Positions 38,161 through 47,990 of a DNA stretch of 64,000 nucleotides are shown in pieces (within the stretch, counting starts at the first letter, position 1; every line of letters begins with the position of its first letter). The DNA is taken from NCBI RefSeq assembly GCF_008801915.1, contig NZ_VZOV01000024.1:1-64000 (forward strand). Direction: 5' to 3'. The notes beneath the pieces were generated by a model, which searched no databases, was not told the origin of the DNA, and saw only the letters and a program-made list of their open reading frames with translations. The stretch comes from Cupriavidus gilardii (lineage in GTDB: Bacteria > Pseudomonadota > Gammaproteobacteria > Burkholderiales > Burkholderiaceae). The translations under genes were made by a program, and so were the position numbers.

Positions 38161-39111
38161 GTGGATCATTTCAAGCAACTGGCGACCTTCGTTTCGGTCG
38201 CCTCGCGCGGCAGCCTGTCGGCGGCCGCCACCGCCGAGGGCGTCGCGCCGGCCATCATCGGCCGCCGCATCGACGCGCTGGAGGAACGGCTCGGCGTCAA
38301 GCTGCTGGTGCGCACCACTCGCAAGATCACGCTGACCTTCGAGGGCTCGGCCTTCCTGGAGGACTGCCAGCGGATCCTGAACGATCTGCAGAACGCCGAG
38401 GCCAGCGTCTCGGCCGGCGGCGTCAAGGCCAGCGGCCATCTGCGCGTGACCGCACCCGCTGGCTTCGGCCGCAAGCACGTCGCGCCGGTAGTGCCGCTGT
38501 TCATCGAATCGCATCCGGACGTGACCATCACGCTGGACCTGTCGGACCGCGTGGTCGATCTGGTCAACGAGGGCTTCGACTGCGCGATCCGCCTGGGCGA
38601 CCTGCCCGATTCGAGCCTGGTGTCGATCCGGCTGGCGGAGAACCGCCGCGTGGTGGTGGCCGCGCCGTCGTACCTGGCGCGGCGCGGCACGCCGCAGACG
38701 CCGGAAGAACTGGCGGCCCACAACTGCCTGGCCTTCGGCGCCAGCGCCAACGTGCAGCGCGGCTGGGTGTTCCAGCAGGACGGCCGCCCGGTCACGGTCA
38801 AGGTCGGCGGCAATATGGAATGCACCGACGGCGCGGTGCTGCATGCCTGGTGCCTGCAAGGGCATGGCTTGGCGTGGCGCTCGTGGTGGGAGGTCGGACA
38901 CGAGATCGCGACCGGGCGCCTGGTTACCGTGCTCGACGAATTCCAGGCGCCGCCGATCGGCATCCATGCGGTGTTTCCCCAGCGCAAGCATCTGCCGCTG
39001 CGGGTGCGGCTGTTTATCGATCATCTGAAGAACACCTACGGCAATCCTGCCTACTGGCGCCGCGGCGAGCAGGCGCCGCTGCCCGCGGCCGACGAGCCGG
39101 TCGGTGCCTGA
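38161..39111 (+). CDS. LysR-family transcriptional regulator
   Basis: Regulator of 316 residues with an N-terminal winged helix-turn-helix (about 3-62: FKQLATFVSVASRGSLSAAA, IIGRRIDALEERLGVKLL) and a C-terminal effector domain of the PBP2 type (about 88-290). The start is GTG at 38161, which gives the normal LysR N-terminus. It is divergent from the HAD-aceB pair, the usual arrangement for a LysR protein controlling its neighbour, so it may regulate aceB or the HAD gene. Targets and effector are not shown by the sequence. Confidence 0.9.
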   Translation: MDHFKQLATFVSVASRGSLSAAATAEGVAPAIIGRRIDALEERLGVKLLVRTTRKITLTFEGSAFLEDCQRILNDLQNAEASVSAGGVKASGHLRVTAPAGFGRKHVAPVVPLFIESHPDVTITLDLSDRVVDLVNEGFDCAIRLGDLPDSSLVSIRLAENRRVVVAAPSYLARRGTPQTPEELAAHNCLAFGASANVQRGWVFQQDGRPVTVKVGGNMECTDGAVLHAWCLQGHGLAWRSWWEVGHEIATGRLVTVLDEFQAPPIGIHAVFPQRKHLPLRVRLFIDHLKNTYGNPAYWRRGEQAPLPAADEPVGA

Positions 39112-39167
39112 CTCGGCACGACGAGCGTGCAAGGGTTCGCCCGCGATGCATTAGCCGCCACACTGGC

Positions 39168-39173
39168 TACAAT
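39168..39173 (+). promoter_or_regulatory. Candidate -10 (TACAAT) for the stress protein gene
   Basis: GGCTACAATG holds a TACAAT hexamer 82 bp before the universal stress protein start. The -35 match is poor. Confidence 0.4.
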
Positions 39174-39254
39174 GAAGTCAGCGCGGGTCGGTTCCTTCGC
39201 CCCGCTTCCGGTGCCCTCGGGCATGCCTTTGGACTCATCGCAAGGAGATCGGCC

Positions 39255-39689
39255 ATGTTCAAGCACATCCTGCTCCCCACTGACGGTTCGGAGCTGTCCA
39301 AGAAAGCGATCGACGGCGGCATCGAACTGGCCAAAGCCATCGGTGCGCGGGTCACGGCCTATGTCTGCCTCGAGGAATATCCGTACACGCCGTTCAGCGA
39401 GATCGTGGTCGAGGCCCCGCAGGCCTTCAAGGACCGCATCGAGGCGCAGGCGCGCATCTACCTGAAGGAGGTCGAGACTGCCGCCACCGCGGCCGGTGTG
39501 CCATGCGACACCGATATGTCGACCTTCGCCGTGCCCTATCTGGGCATCATCGACGCGGCCGAACGGCATGGCTGCGACGTGATCTTCATGGCCTCGCACG
39601 GCCGCCGCGGCCTGTCCGGCCTGCTGCTCGGCAGCGAGACGCAGAAGGTGCTGACGCATACCGATATTCCGGTGATCGTCTACCGGTGA
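39255..39689 (+). CDS. Universal stress protein (UspA family)
   Basis: Cytoplasmic UspA-fold protein of 144 residues. The N-terminal LLPTDGSELSKKAIDGG and the C-terminal ATP-binding signature MASHGRRGLSGLLLGSETQKV (read as G-x2-G-x9-GS) are intact, so it belongs to the nucleotide-binding class. ATG at 39255 has AAGGAG seven bases upstream. Such proteins help survive starvation or oxygen limitation, but the particular role is unknown. It is convergent with aceA across a repeat-rich gap. Confidence 0.92.
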   Translation: MFKHILLPTDGSELSKKAIDGGIELAKAIGARVTAYVCLEEYPYTPFSEIVVEAPQAFKDRIEAQARIYLKEVETAATAAGVPCDTDMSTFAVPYLGIIDAAERHGCDVIFMASHGRRGLSGLLLGSETQKVLTHTDIPVIVYR

Positions 39690-39730
39690 GTAAGGCCGGC
39701 CTGCCCAGCCACACGCTGCGATGATGTTCC

Positions 39731-39770
39731 CCCTCTCCCCACGGGGGAGAGGGTTGCGGAGAGGAGGTGG
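39731..39770. repeat. Dispersed palindrome copy with 3' tail
   Basis: CCCTCTCCCC (39731-39740) / GGGGAGAGGG (39744-39753) with an ACG spacer, followed by TTGCGGAGAGGAGGTGG. The stretch 39743-39770 differs at only two positions from 16653-16680. Confidence 0.8.
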
Positions 39771-39820
39771 CTGCAGGAACCGCATCGGCCTGTGCGCCGC
39801 CGCCTTTCCTCTCCCCCAAC

Positions 39821-39844
39821 CCCTCTCCCGCAAGCGGGAGAGGG
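39821..39844. repeat. Dispersed palindrome copy
   Basis: CCCTCTCCCGC (39821-39831), AA, GCGGGAGAGGG (39834-39844): perfect 11-bp arms, 26 bp before the aceA stop on the convergent side. Confidence 0.85.
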
Positions 39845-39870
39845 AACCAGCACGCGCAAGTCTTACGACT

Positions 39871-41163
<1,293 letters not shown>

Positions 41164-41282
41164 GTCACTCTCCTGTTAATGGGGTTCGGCAAATCTTTGC
41201 GACGCGACCGGCCGGGGAGCCGGTCTGCCGACCTGGGCGCCGGTGCCGGTTTCAGCGTTCCGGAAGCGCCGCAAGTCATATG

Positions 41283-41294
41283 TCTTATATAAGA
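41283..41294 (-). promoter_or_regulatory. Palindrome with -10-like core upstream of aceA
   Basis: The perfect 12-bp palindrome TCTTATATAAGA lies 120 bp before the aceA start. On the minus strand it contains a TATATA/TATAAG -10-like word, so it may be both promoter core and operator. Confidence 0.4.
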
Positions 41295-41384
41295 GTGTAG
41301 AGAAGCATCCCGCGACGCAACAAGGCTCGATGCGGCCTTCGCCGCAGATTTTTTATCCTTAAATTTCAGTATGTTATCGAAAAC

Positions 41385-41485
41385 ATTTCACGATACGGCA
41401 AGACCTTTCCCATCATGAGAAACGACGGTTGTGCCGCGCACCCATGTATTTTTGCGCATCAAAACGTCTTTCCGCATCGTGAAAT
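41385..41485. promoter_or_regulatory. Distant inverted pair ATTTCACGAT / ATCGTGAAAT
   Basis: ATTTCACGAT (41385-41394) and ATCGTGAAAT (41476-41485) are exact reverse complements, 81 bp apart, upstream of aceA. They look like two operator sites in opposite orientation. Confidence 0.4.
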
Positions 41486-41509
41486 TGTGTGCAAGGGCTG
41501 TCGGACGGC

Positions 41510-42022
41510 TCAGGCCGCCTTGCCCCCCTTGCCCAACTCCACGTCGGACACCAGCACACCGTCCTCGTCGGCGTAGATCCAGTTGCCCGGACGCACGACC
41601 GCGCCGGGCATCTGCAGCGCGACGTCGCGCTGCCCGCTGTTGCGCTTCTCGCTCTTGCGCGGATGCACGCCCAGCGCGCGGATGCCGATCTCGCAGTCGT
41701 TCAGCTCGACGGTGTCACGCACATAGCCGTTCAGCACGATGCCCGCCCAGCCGTTCTTCTGGCCAAGCTGGCCGAGATTGCCGCCGACCAGCGCGCAGCG
41801 CGCCGAACCGCCGGCGTCGACCACCAGCACCCTGCCCTGCCCCGGCGACTCGAGGGCCTCGCGCACCAGCGAGTTGTCCTCGAACACCTTCAGCGTCATG
41901 GCGGGACCGGCAAAGCGCGCGCGCTTGCCGAACGCCTGCCAGCCCGGCGTCAGCACGCGCAGCGAGCCGTCGGCCAGGCGAGCCTCGTGATCGTCGCAAA
42001 GGTCGGTGGTGGCGAAATCCAT
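41510..42022 (-). CDS. rraA: RraA-family protein
   Basis: RraA-fold protein of 170 residues, named either regulator of RNase E activity or 4-hydroxy-4-methyl-2-oxoglutarate aldolase. The core is FATTDLCDDH at the start, LVVDAGGSARCALVGGNLG, GWAGIVLNGYVRD and the end WIYADEDGVLVSD. The GYVRD and later D residues form the metal site used by the aldolases, so enzymatic and RNase E-related roles cannot be told apart here. ATG at 42022 has GAGGAG eight bases upstream. It appears to be a single-gene unit upstream of aceA. Confidence 0.88.
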   Translation of the reverse strand: MDFATTDLCDDHEARLADGSLRVLTPGWQAFGKRARFAGPAMTLKVFEDNSLVREALESPGQGRVLVVDAGGSARCALVGGNLGQLGQKNGWAGIVLNGYVRDTVELNDCEIGIRALGVHPRKSEKRNSGQRDVALQMPGAVVRPGNWIYADEDGVLVSDVELGKGGKAA

Positions 42023-42188
42023 GGCAATTCACTCCTCGATCAGCAGGGAAATAAAGGGAAACAACGGGGAAACGACAAAAGGAAAGCGAAGGCGGCGCGA
42101 CGCCCGGGTGCGCGCCGTGGTGCGGCGCAACCGGAGCATCATAGTGGAAAACCGCTGGGGAAACGGCGCATCGCGCGCCGGCCGCGCG

Positions 42189-43004
42189 TTACATCTGCTT
42201 GAACAGATAGGCGTACTGGCGCGCCACCGGCAGCGTCTCGGGGCGGTTGCGCAGCTTCAGCGCGAGGCGCCCCAGCGACTGGTTGACCGCGGCGGCGACG
42301 CAGTCGATGTTGACCACCGTGCCGCGATGGATCTGCCAGAAGCGGTCCGGATCGAGCTGCTGGGTCAGTTCGCGCAGGCTGGTGCGGATCAGCGCCTCGC
42401 CGCTGTTCGACACCACGTTGACGTACTTGTCGGTGGCCTCCAGATAGATCACCTCGTCGACCGGGATGATGCGCACCTCCTGGCCCACCAGCGCCTTGAT
42501 GAAGCGCAGATACGGACCGCCGGTGCGCGCGATGGTGTCGCGGTCCAGCGCCTCCAGCCGGTTCAGCAGCTGCTCCAGCCGCTCGCCTTCGAGCGCGCCC
42601 GCCGAGGCGTTGCCGTCCATCGCCTGCGGCGGCATCGCCAGCCGCGTCTTCAGCCGGTTGACGGTGGCCTCCAGCCGCTCGCGCTGGATCGGCTTGAGCA
42701 CGTAGTCGACCGCCGCGCTTTCGAAGGCTTCCAGCGCGAACTGGTCGTAGGCGGTGACGAACACCACCAGCGGCGCGCCGGGCTTGCCGAGCAGGTCGCG
42801 CGCCACCTCCATGCCGGTGATGCCGGGCATCCGGATATCGAGAAAGGCGACGCGCGGCGCGTGCTGGCGCACCGCCTCGAGCGCCGACACCCCGTCATGC
42901 ACGGTCGCGACGACCTGCGCCTCGGGCCACAGGCTGGACAATTCGGCGTGCAACACGCGGGCGAGCAGCGGTTCGTCGTCGGCAATCAGCAAGGTCGGCG
43001 TCAT
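42189..43004 (-). CDS. LytTR-family response regulator
   Basis: Two-component regulator of 271 residues. The receiver domain (about 1-120) has the acidic pair DD (9-10), phospho-acceptor Asp56 in AFLDIRMPG, Thr84 in FVTAYDQ and Lys104 in VLKPIQ. A linker of about 40 residues leads to a LytTR DNA-binding domain (about 165-270: EVIYLEATDKYVNVV, RFWQIHRGTVVNIDCV). ATG at 43004 is used; a start 11 codons upstream is possible. The kinase gene lies 116 bp upstream on the same strand, so the pair is like LytR/LytS or YehT/YehU. Confidence 0.92.
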   Translation of the reverse strand: MTPTLLIADDEPLLARVLHAELSSLWPEAQVVATVHDGVSALEAVRQHAPRVAFLDIRMPGITGMEVARDLLGKPGAPLVVFVTAYDQFALEAFESAAVDYVLKPIQRERLEATVNRLKTRLAMPPQAMDGNASAGALEGERLEQLLNRLEALDRDTIARTGGPYLRFIKALVGQEVRIIPVDEVIYLEATDKYVNVVSNSGEALIRTSLRELTQQLDPDRFWQIHRGTVVNIDCVAAAVNQSLGRLALKLRNRPETLPVARQYAYLFKQM

Positions 43005-43120
43005 CGTGGAATCGGTGGCAGTCGATCGATGGATCATCGACGGGCGCGAAGGAGATCGGCGACCGTCGGCGCTAACGGGGCGGGCGGCGGCAACACACGG
43101 CCCGGCCCGCGAAATCGGTA

Positions 43121-44329
43121 TCAGGATCGGGGGACGACCGACGCGGCCGAGCCGGCCGGAATCGGCGGCACCGGCACCGCCGGCGCGGCCCCGCCCTGCG
43201 CCGCACCGCAACTGGCGGCCGGCGCCGGCACGCCCTGCGCGGCCGGCTTGCGCGTCACGGGCACGGTCAGCCGCACCACCACGCCGCTGGGCACGTTTTC
43301 CTCGATCTGCATCGTGGCCGCGGCGCCGAAGATGCGCGCCAGGCGTTCGCGTACATGGGTCAGTCCCAGGCCCGAGCCCTTGACCGGGGCCTGCGCGAAG
43401 CCGACGCCGGTATCGGCGATCGACACCTGTACGGCATTCTCGCCCTGGGCGCGCGCCGACACGGTGATGCGCCCGCCCGCCATGCACGGTTCGATGCCGT
43501 GCGTGACGGCGTTCTCGACCAGCGGCTGGATCAGCATCGGCGGAATCTCGACCTCGGCCAGATCGTCCGGCAGATCGAACTGATAGGACAGCCGCTGGCC
43601 GAAGCGCAGCCCCTGGATATCGAGATAGCTGCGCAGCAGCGCGAACTCCTGCTGCAGCGTGCATTGCTCCGCACGGGTATGGGCCAGCGAGCGCCGCAGG
43701 AAGCCGATCAGCCCCTGCAGCAGCTTGCGCGCGGCATGCGGATCGGTGGCGATCAGGCCGTCGAGGTGGGCCAGCGAATTGAACAGGAAGTGCGGTTCGA
43801 TCTGCGCCTGCAGCGCCATCAGCTGCGCGCGCACCAGCTGCTTCTCGGCCTCCTCGCGCTGCAGCGCGTCGAGCGCGGCCTGGCGCTGCAGGAAGGCCAG
43901 GCGTTCGCGCGACCAGTAGAAGTAGATCATGCTGGTCGCCGCCAGCATCCCGACCACCAGGCACATCCGCAGCATGTCGTTGGCCTCTTCCATCGACTTG
44001 GGCGGCAGGTCCATCACCATCCGCGTCGCCCAGCTGCCGAACAGCACGCCCAGCGGCACCGCGGCGATCGCCAGCAGGATGAAGGGCCAGCCGGCCGGGC
44101 GCTCGTTGCGCCAGATCACCACGCGCGGAATATCGATCAGCGCCCAGATCGACAGGCCGATCAGCTGGCTATAGACGAAGTTCTTCAGGAAGGTGCCGCC
44201 GGTCTGGAAGCCCCAGGTCAGGCTGACCGCGATCACGCCGTTCATCACGAGCACGAACACCAGGTCGCGCCCCAGCAGCGTCAGGCGGGAGGGAATGGCG
44301 TGGGTGAAACAGCGGTGCGTCGATCTCAT
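43121..44329 (-). CDS. LytS/YehU-type sensor histidine kinase
   Basis: Membrane sensor kinase of 402 residues and partner of the adjacent LytTR regulator. Four hydrophobic segments lie in the first 150 residues (DLVFVLVMNGVIAVSLTW, VYSQLIGLSIWALIDIP, FILLAIAAVPLGVLFGSW and CLVVGMLAATSMIYFYWS). Then comes a coiled-coil stretch, the His_kinase motif QIEPHFLFNSLAHL with the phospho-acceptor His, and an HATPase domain (QPLVENAVTHGIEP, DTGVGF, GSGLGL). No periplasmic sensor domain is visible, so the signal is probably sensed in the membrane. ATG at 44329 has GGAGG upstream. Confidence 0.92.
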   Translation of the reverse strand: MRSTHRCFTHAIPSRLTLLGRDLVFVLVMNGVIAVSLTWGFQTGGTFLKNFVYSQLIGLSIWALIDIPRVVIWRNERPAGWPFILLAIAAVPLGVLFGSWATRMVMDLPPKSMEEANDMLRMCLVVGMLAATSMIYFYWSRERLAFLQRQAALDALQREEAEKQLVRAQLMALQAQIEPHFLFNSLAHLDGLIATDPHAARKLLQGLIGFLRRSLAHTRAEQCTLQQEFALLRSYLDIQGLRFGQRLSYQFDLPDDLAEVEIPPMLIQPLVENAVTHGIEPCMAGGRITVSARAQGENAVQVSIADTGVGFAQAPVKGSGLGLTHVRERLARIFGAAATMQIEENVPSGVVVRLTVPVTRKPAAQGVPAPAASCGAAQGGAAPAVPVPPIPAGSAASVVPRS

Positions 44330-44835
44330 GTCGCCTCCGTCCTTCCACCGCCACCTCGGCGACGCGGGTGTGGGGAGGGACTGTTGCCTCATTCTAGCCG
44401 CCGCCCGCCGACGTTCCATGCGGCAGTGCGGCCCCCACCGCGGCATTCGCCAACTGTCCGGCGGATCGCACGCGGCACGGGATGACCGGCGATGCGGTGC
44501 AGCATGGCGCGCGGCCGCTGCATCGGACCGCATCCCGTGTCCGTGCGCGTAATGTAACCCGGGTGGCGGCGCGAATGAAACCCGGATGCGACGAACGGGC
44601 GGCCGGCGGCGCGAAGGGGCCGCTGCCGGGCCCGAACCGAACGCGGCGGGATCCACGTATGACGAGACGCAGCAGAGTGCAAGCGCGGCGAGCGCCCGGC
44701 GCAGAACCATGCCGGCATGCGGCAGCGCCGCGATGCTTGCGGCATGGCAGTCCCTGTGGGTCTTCTGCCCTCTCCCGCTTGCGGGAAAGGGGCCGGGGCA
44801 GAAGGCAGCCGCGTTGGCAACCGCGCCGCGAACGC
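44330..44835. other. Intergenic region upstream of the sensor kinase
   Basis: 506 bases without a credible gene. They contain the kinase leader, a weak leftward promoter candidate (TTCATT and TACATT with 17 bp spacing, around 44540-44580) and one dispersed palindrome at 44768-44791 next to the end of cysB. Confidence 0.5.
44768..44791. repeat. Dispersed palindrome copy (inverted orientation)
   Basis: CCCTCTCCCGC, TT, GCGGGAAAGGG: 11-bp arms with one mismatch. The TT spacer shows that this copy is reversed relative to the AA copies elsewhere. It follows the end of cysB. Confidence 0.8.
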
Positions 44836-45792
44836 CTACGCGGCCTCGGCCGTCAGCGCGCCCAGGCTGCCGCCTTCGGACAGCGCGCTGCTGACCGCCT
44901 GCTCGGACAGCTGCGGCGCGAACAGCTGGATGAAGGCATGCGCGTAGCCGCGCAGATAGGCCCCGCGGCGCACCGCCACGCTGGTGGTGTTCGGCGCGAA
45001 CAGATGATCGGCCGAAATCCGCACCAGGCCGCTGTCCTTGCGCGCGTCGTAGGCCATCGACGCAATGATGCCGACGCCCAGATCGAGCTCGGCATAGGTC
45101 TTGATCACGTCGGCGTCCAGTGCGGTCAGCACGATCTCGGGCTGCAGGCCGGCCTGTGCGAACGCGCTGTCGATCTTGCGCCGGCCGGTAAAGCCAGCGT
45201 CGTAGGTGATGATCGGAAAGCCTGCCAGGTCCTCCAGCGTCGGCTCGGGCAGCCGCGTCAGCGGATGGTCCGGCGCCACCACCAGCACATGGCGCCAGGT
45301 ATAGGCGTCGAACGCCGTCAGCGACGGTTCGCTGGCCAAGGCCTCGGTGGCGATGCCGATATCGGCCTGTCCCGACAGCAGCAGCTCGACGATATGGTTG
45401 GGCGAGGCCTCCTGCAGCGCCAGCGTGACGTGCGGGTAGGCACGCCGGAATTCGGTGACGACCTTGGGCAGCGCATAGCGCGCCTGCGTATGCGTGGTGG
45501 CGACCGTCAGCCGGCCGGTATGGCGGCCGGCGAATTCGTCGCCGGCCTGGCGCAGGTTCTCCGCCTCGAGCAGCAGGCGCTCGACGATGCGGACGATCTC
45601 GCGGCCCGGCGCGGTCAGCCCGGTCAGCCGCTTGCCGTAGCGCTCGAAGATCTCGACACCCAGTTCCTCCTCGAGCTCGCGGATCTGGCGCGACACGCCG
45701 GGCTGCGAGGTGTACAGCGCGTTGGCGACCTCGGTCAGGTTGAACTGGCGGCGCACCGCCTCGCGGATCGATCGCAGTTGCTGGAAGTTCAT
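44836..45792 (-). CDS. cysB: CysB-family LysR regulator of sulfur assimilation
   Basis: LysR regulator of 318 residues with the CysB/Cbl signature from the first residue: MNFQQLRSIREAVRRQFNLT, then TSQPGVSRQIRELEEELG for the recognition helix. The effector domain contains TTHTQARYALP, which in CysB binds sulfate or N-acetylserine through the Thr residues. Its ATG overlaps the cysA stop as ATGA, so it is co-translated with the sulfate transporter it most likely activates under sulfur limitation, giving a feedback loop. Function is strongly supported by family and position. Confidence 0.93.
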   Translation of the reverse strand: MNFQQLRSIREAVRRQFNLTEVANALYTSQPGVSRQIRELEEELGVEIFERYGKRLTGLTAPGREIVRIVERLLLEAENLRQAGDEFAGRHTGRLTVATTHTQARYALPKVVTEFRRAYPHVTLALQEASPNHIVELLLSGQADIGIATEALASEPSLTAFDAYTWRHVLVVAPDHPLTRLPEPTLEDLAGFPIITYDAGFTGRRKIDSAFAQAGLQPEIVLTALDADVIKTYAELDLGVGIIASMAYDARKDSGLVRISADHLFAPNTTSVAVRRGAYLRGYAHAFIQLFAPQLSEQAVSSALSEGGSLGALTAEAA

Positions 45793-46940
45793 CGCGACGC
45801 TCCTGCCGATGCCGGCGTGCGTGCCGCCTGCCGCGCGCCCTGCTCTCCGGCGAACACCCGCATGCGGCGCGGCCGCGCCGCCAGCAGCTCGCCCTCGCGA
45901 TAACCGTCGCGCTGGAAGCGTTCGAGCGGCAGCACCACCTCGATCAGCTCGCGGTTGTCCTCGCGCTCGAGTTCCAGCTGCGCGACGGGCCCGAGCGCGA
46001 GCGCACGCCGCAGCGTTGCGACGATGCCTTCGGCGCCGGGCGCATAGCGCTCGAGCTCGACGTCGTGCGGACGGACGTAGCCGATGGCCTCGGCGCCATC
46101 CACCTCGTCGACCGAGCCCAGGCCCTCGTCATCAGGACCGCTGCACAACGACAGCAGCGCCGCACCGCTACGCAGCGCCCCGCCCCCGGCTCCGCGCTCG
46201 AGCCGCCCGTGAATGCGGTTGACATGGCCAAGGAAGCCGAACACGAACGGCGTGGCCGGATGTTCGTAGACCGCCTGCGGCGAGCCCACCTGCTCGACAC
46301 GGCCGCGCTGCATCAGCACCACGCGGTCGGCCACTTCGAGCGCTTCCTCCTGGTCGTGCGTGACGAACACGCTGGTCACGTGCAGCTCGTCGTGCAGCCG
46401 CCGCAGCCAGCGCCGCAGCTCCTTGCGGACCTTGGCATCGAGCGCGCCGAACGGCTCGTCCAGCAGCAGCACGCGCGGCTCGACCGCCAGCGCGCGGGCC
46501 AGCGCGATGCGCTGGCGCTGCCCGCCCGACAGCTGCGGCGGATAGCGGTCGGCCAGCCAGTCCAGCTGCACCAGTTCCAGCAGCGCGCGCACGCGCTCGC
46601 GGATCTGCGCCTCGCCCGGCCGCTCGCCGCGCGGCTTGACGCGCAGGCCGAAGGCGACGTTCTCGAACACCGTCATATGGCGGAACAGCGCGTAGTGCTG
46701 GAACACGAAGCCGACCTGGCGCTGGCGCACCGGCTGCCCGGTCGCATCCTGGCCCTCCAGCAGCACCTGCCCGCGATCGGCGCGCTCCAGTCCCGCGATC
46801 ACGCGCAGCAGCGTGGTCTTGCCGCAACCGGACGGCCCCAGCAACGCGGTCAGTTCCCCTTCCGCGAAATCGAGCGTGACGTCGTCCAGCGCGACGAAAT
46901 CGCCGAACTGTTTGTGCAGATGCCTTACCTGAATGCTCAT
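45789..46940 (-). CDS. cysA: Sulfate/thiosulfate import ATP-binding protein CysA
   Basis: ATPase of the sulfate ABC importer, 383 residues. Walker A is LLGPSGCGKTTLL, the signature QLSGGQRQRIALARA, Walker B VLLLDEPFGALD and the switch His in FVTHDQEEALE. A TOBE-type C-terminal domain follows (about 240-365, EAIGYVRPHDVEL). ATG 46940 overlaps the cysW stop; an ATG three codons upstream (46949) is also possible. It ends inside the start of cysB. Confidence 0.95.
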   Translation of the reverse strand: MSIQVRHLHKQFGDFVALDDVTLDFAEGELTALLGPSGCGKTTLLRVIAGLERADRGQVLLEGQDATGQPVRQRQVGFVFQHYALFRHMTVFENVAFGLRVKPRGERPGEAQIRERVRALLELVQLDWLADRYPPQLSGGQRQRIALARALAVEPRVLLLDEPFGALDAKVRKELRRWLRRLHDELHVTSVFVTHDQEEALEVADRVVLMQRGRVEQVGSPQAVYEHPATPFVFGFLGHVNRIHGRLERGAGGGALRSGAALLSLCSGPDDEGLGSVDEVDGAEAIGYVRPHDVELERYAPGAEGIVATLRRALALGPVAQLELEREDNRELIEVVLPLERFQRDGYREGELLAARPRRMRVFAGEQGARQAARTPASAGASR

Positions 46941-47989
46941 GATGTCCATCCCAAGCTGTCTTGCGGATCGGCCCCGGCGGCCGGACGGCGCACCTTGGCG
47001 GGTTGCGCGGCGCACACCGATTCGTTGGCGAACGCCGCGGCCTGCGCCGGCACGGCAAGCGCCGACGCAGCCGGCAGCATGGCCGGCGCGACCGGCATGC
47101 CTTCCTCGTTCGCCTCGCCCAGTTCGCGCCGGGTACGGAATTCGACCAGCGTCTTGATCGCCAGCGTCAGCAGGGCCAGCAGCGTCAGCAGCGAGGCCAC
47201 CGCGAAGGCCGCGACGAAGTTGTATTCGTTGTAGAGAATCTCGACGTGCAGCGGCATCGTGTTGGTCAGCCCGCGGATATGGCCCGACACCACCGACACC
47301 GCGCCGAACTCGCCCATCGCCCGGGCATTGCACAGGATCACGCCGTACAGCAGGCCCCAGCGGATATTGGGCAGCGTCACGCGCCAGAAGGTCTGCCAGC
47401 CCGATGCGCCGAGCACGATCGCGGCCTCCTCTTCCTCGGTGCCCTGCGCCTGCATCAGCGGAATCAGCTCGCGCGCGACGAAGGGAAAGGTCACGAAGAC
47501 GGTCGCCAGCACAATGCCCGGCACCGCGAACAGGATGCGGATGTCGTGCTCGGCCAGCCACGGTCCGAACCAGCCCTGCGCGCCGAACAGCAGCACATAG
47601 ATCAGGCCCGAGATCACCGGCGAGACCGAAAACGGCAGGTCGATCAGCGTGGTCAACAGGCTCTTGCCGGGGAATTCGAACTTGGCGATGGCCCAGGCCG
47701 CGGCAACGCCGAACACCAGGTTCAGCGGCACGGCGATCGCCGCGACGGTCAGCGTCAGGCGGATCGCAGCCAGCGCGTCGGGCTCGACCAGCGCGCTCCA
47801 GTAGGCGTTCAGCCCCTGGCGCAGCGCCTCGTAGAACACCGCGGCGAGCGGCACGAACAGGAACAGCGTCAGGAACAGCGCGGCGACCGCGATCAGCGTG
47901 CGGCGCACCCACGGCGCCTCGGCGGTGGCGTCATGCACCGGCGTCGCCGGCAGCGCGCGTGCCGCGCCCACGGGAAGGGAGCCGGCCAT
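46937..47989 (-). CDS. cysW: Sulfate ABC transporter permease CysW
   Basis: Inner-membrane permease of 350 residues with six membrane helices. Family motifs are IDLPFSVSPVISGLIYVLLFG and the cytoplasmic EAA-like loop EEEEAAIVLGASGWQTFWRVTLPN that contacts CysA, then ARAMGEFGAVSVVSGHIRG. The C-terminal tail (about 300-350) is a long Ala/Pro-rich extension not usual in the family. It starts two bases after the cysT stop. Confidence 0.95.
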   Translation of the reverse strand: MAGSLPVGAARALPATPVHDATAEAPWVRRTLIAVAALFLTLFLFVPLAAVFYEALRQGLNAYWSALVEPDALAAIRLTLTVAAIAVPLNLVFGVAAAWAIAKFEFPGKSLLTTLIDLPFSVSPVISGLIYVLLFGAQGWFGPWLAEHDIRILFAVPGIVLATVFVTFPFVARELIPLMQAQGTEEEEAAIVLGASGWQTFWRVTLPNIRWGLLYGVILCNARAMGEFGAVSVVSGHIRGLTNTMPLHVEILYNEYNFVAAFAVASLLTLLALLTLAIKTLVEFRTRRELGEANEEGMPVAPAMLPAASALAVPAQAAAFANESVCAAQPAKVRRPAAGADPQDSLGWTS

Positions 47990-47990
47990 C

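Larger units (their letters stand above)
41164..41509. other. AT-rich region upstream of aceA
   Basis: No gene is seen in 346 bases, between aceA and the end of the rraA-like gene upstream. It is the most AT-rich stretch of the window (about 41280-41490) and holds TCTTATATAAGA (41283-41294), TTTTG-N5-CAAAA (41450-41464) and a 10-bp inverted pair at 41385 and 41476. Confidence 0.6.

Noticed and set aside
44389..44820. 143-codon minus-strand frame in the gap upstream of the sensor kinase
   Set aside because: No ribosome site, Arg/Pro-rich composition, and it includes a dispersed palindrome; it is probably non-coding.
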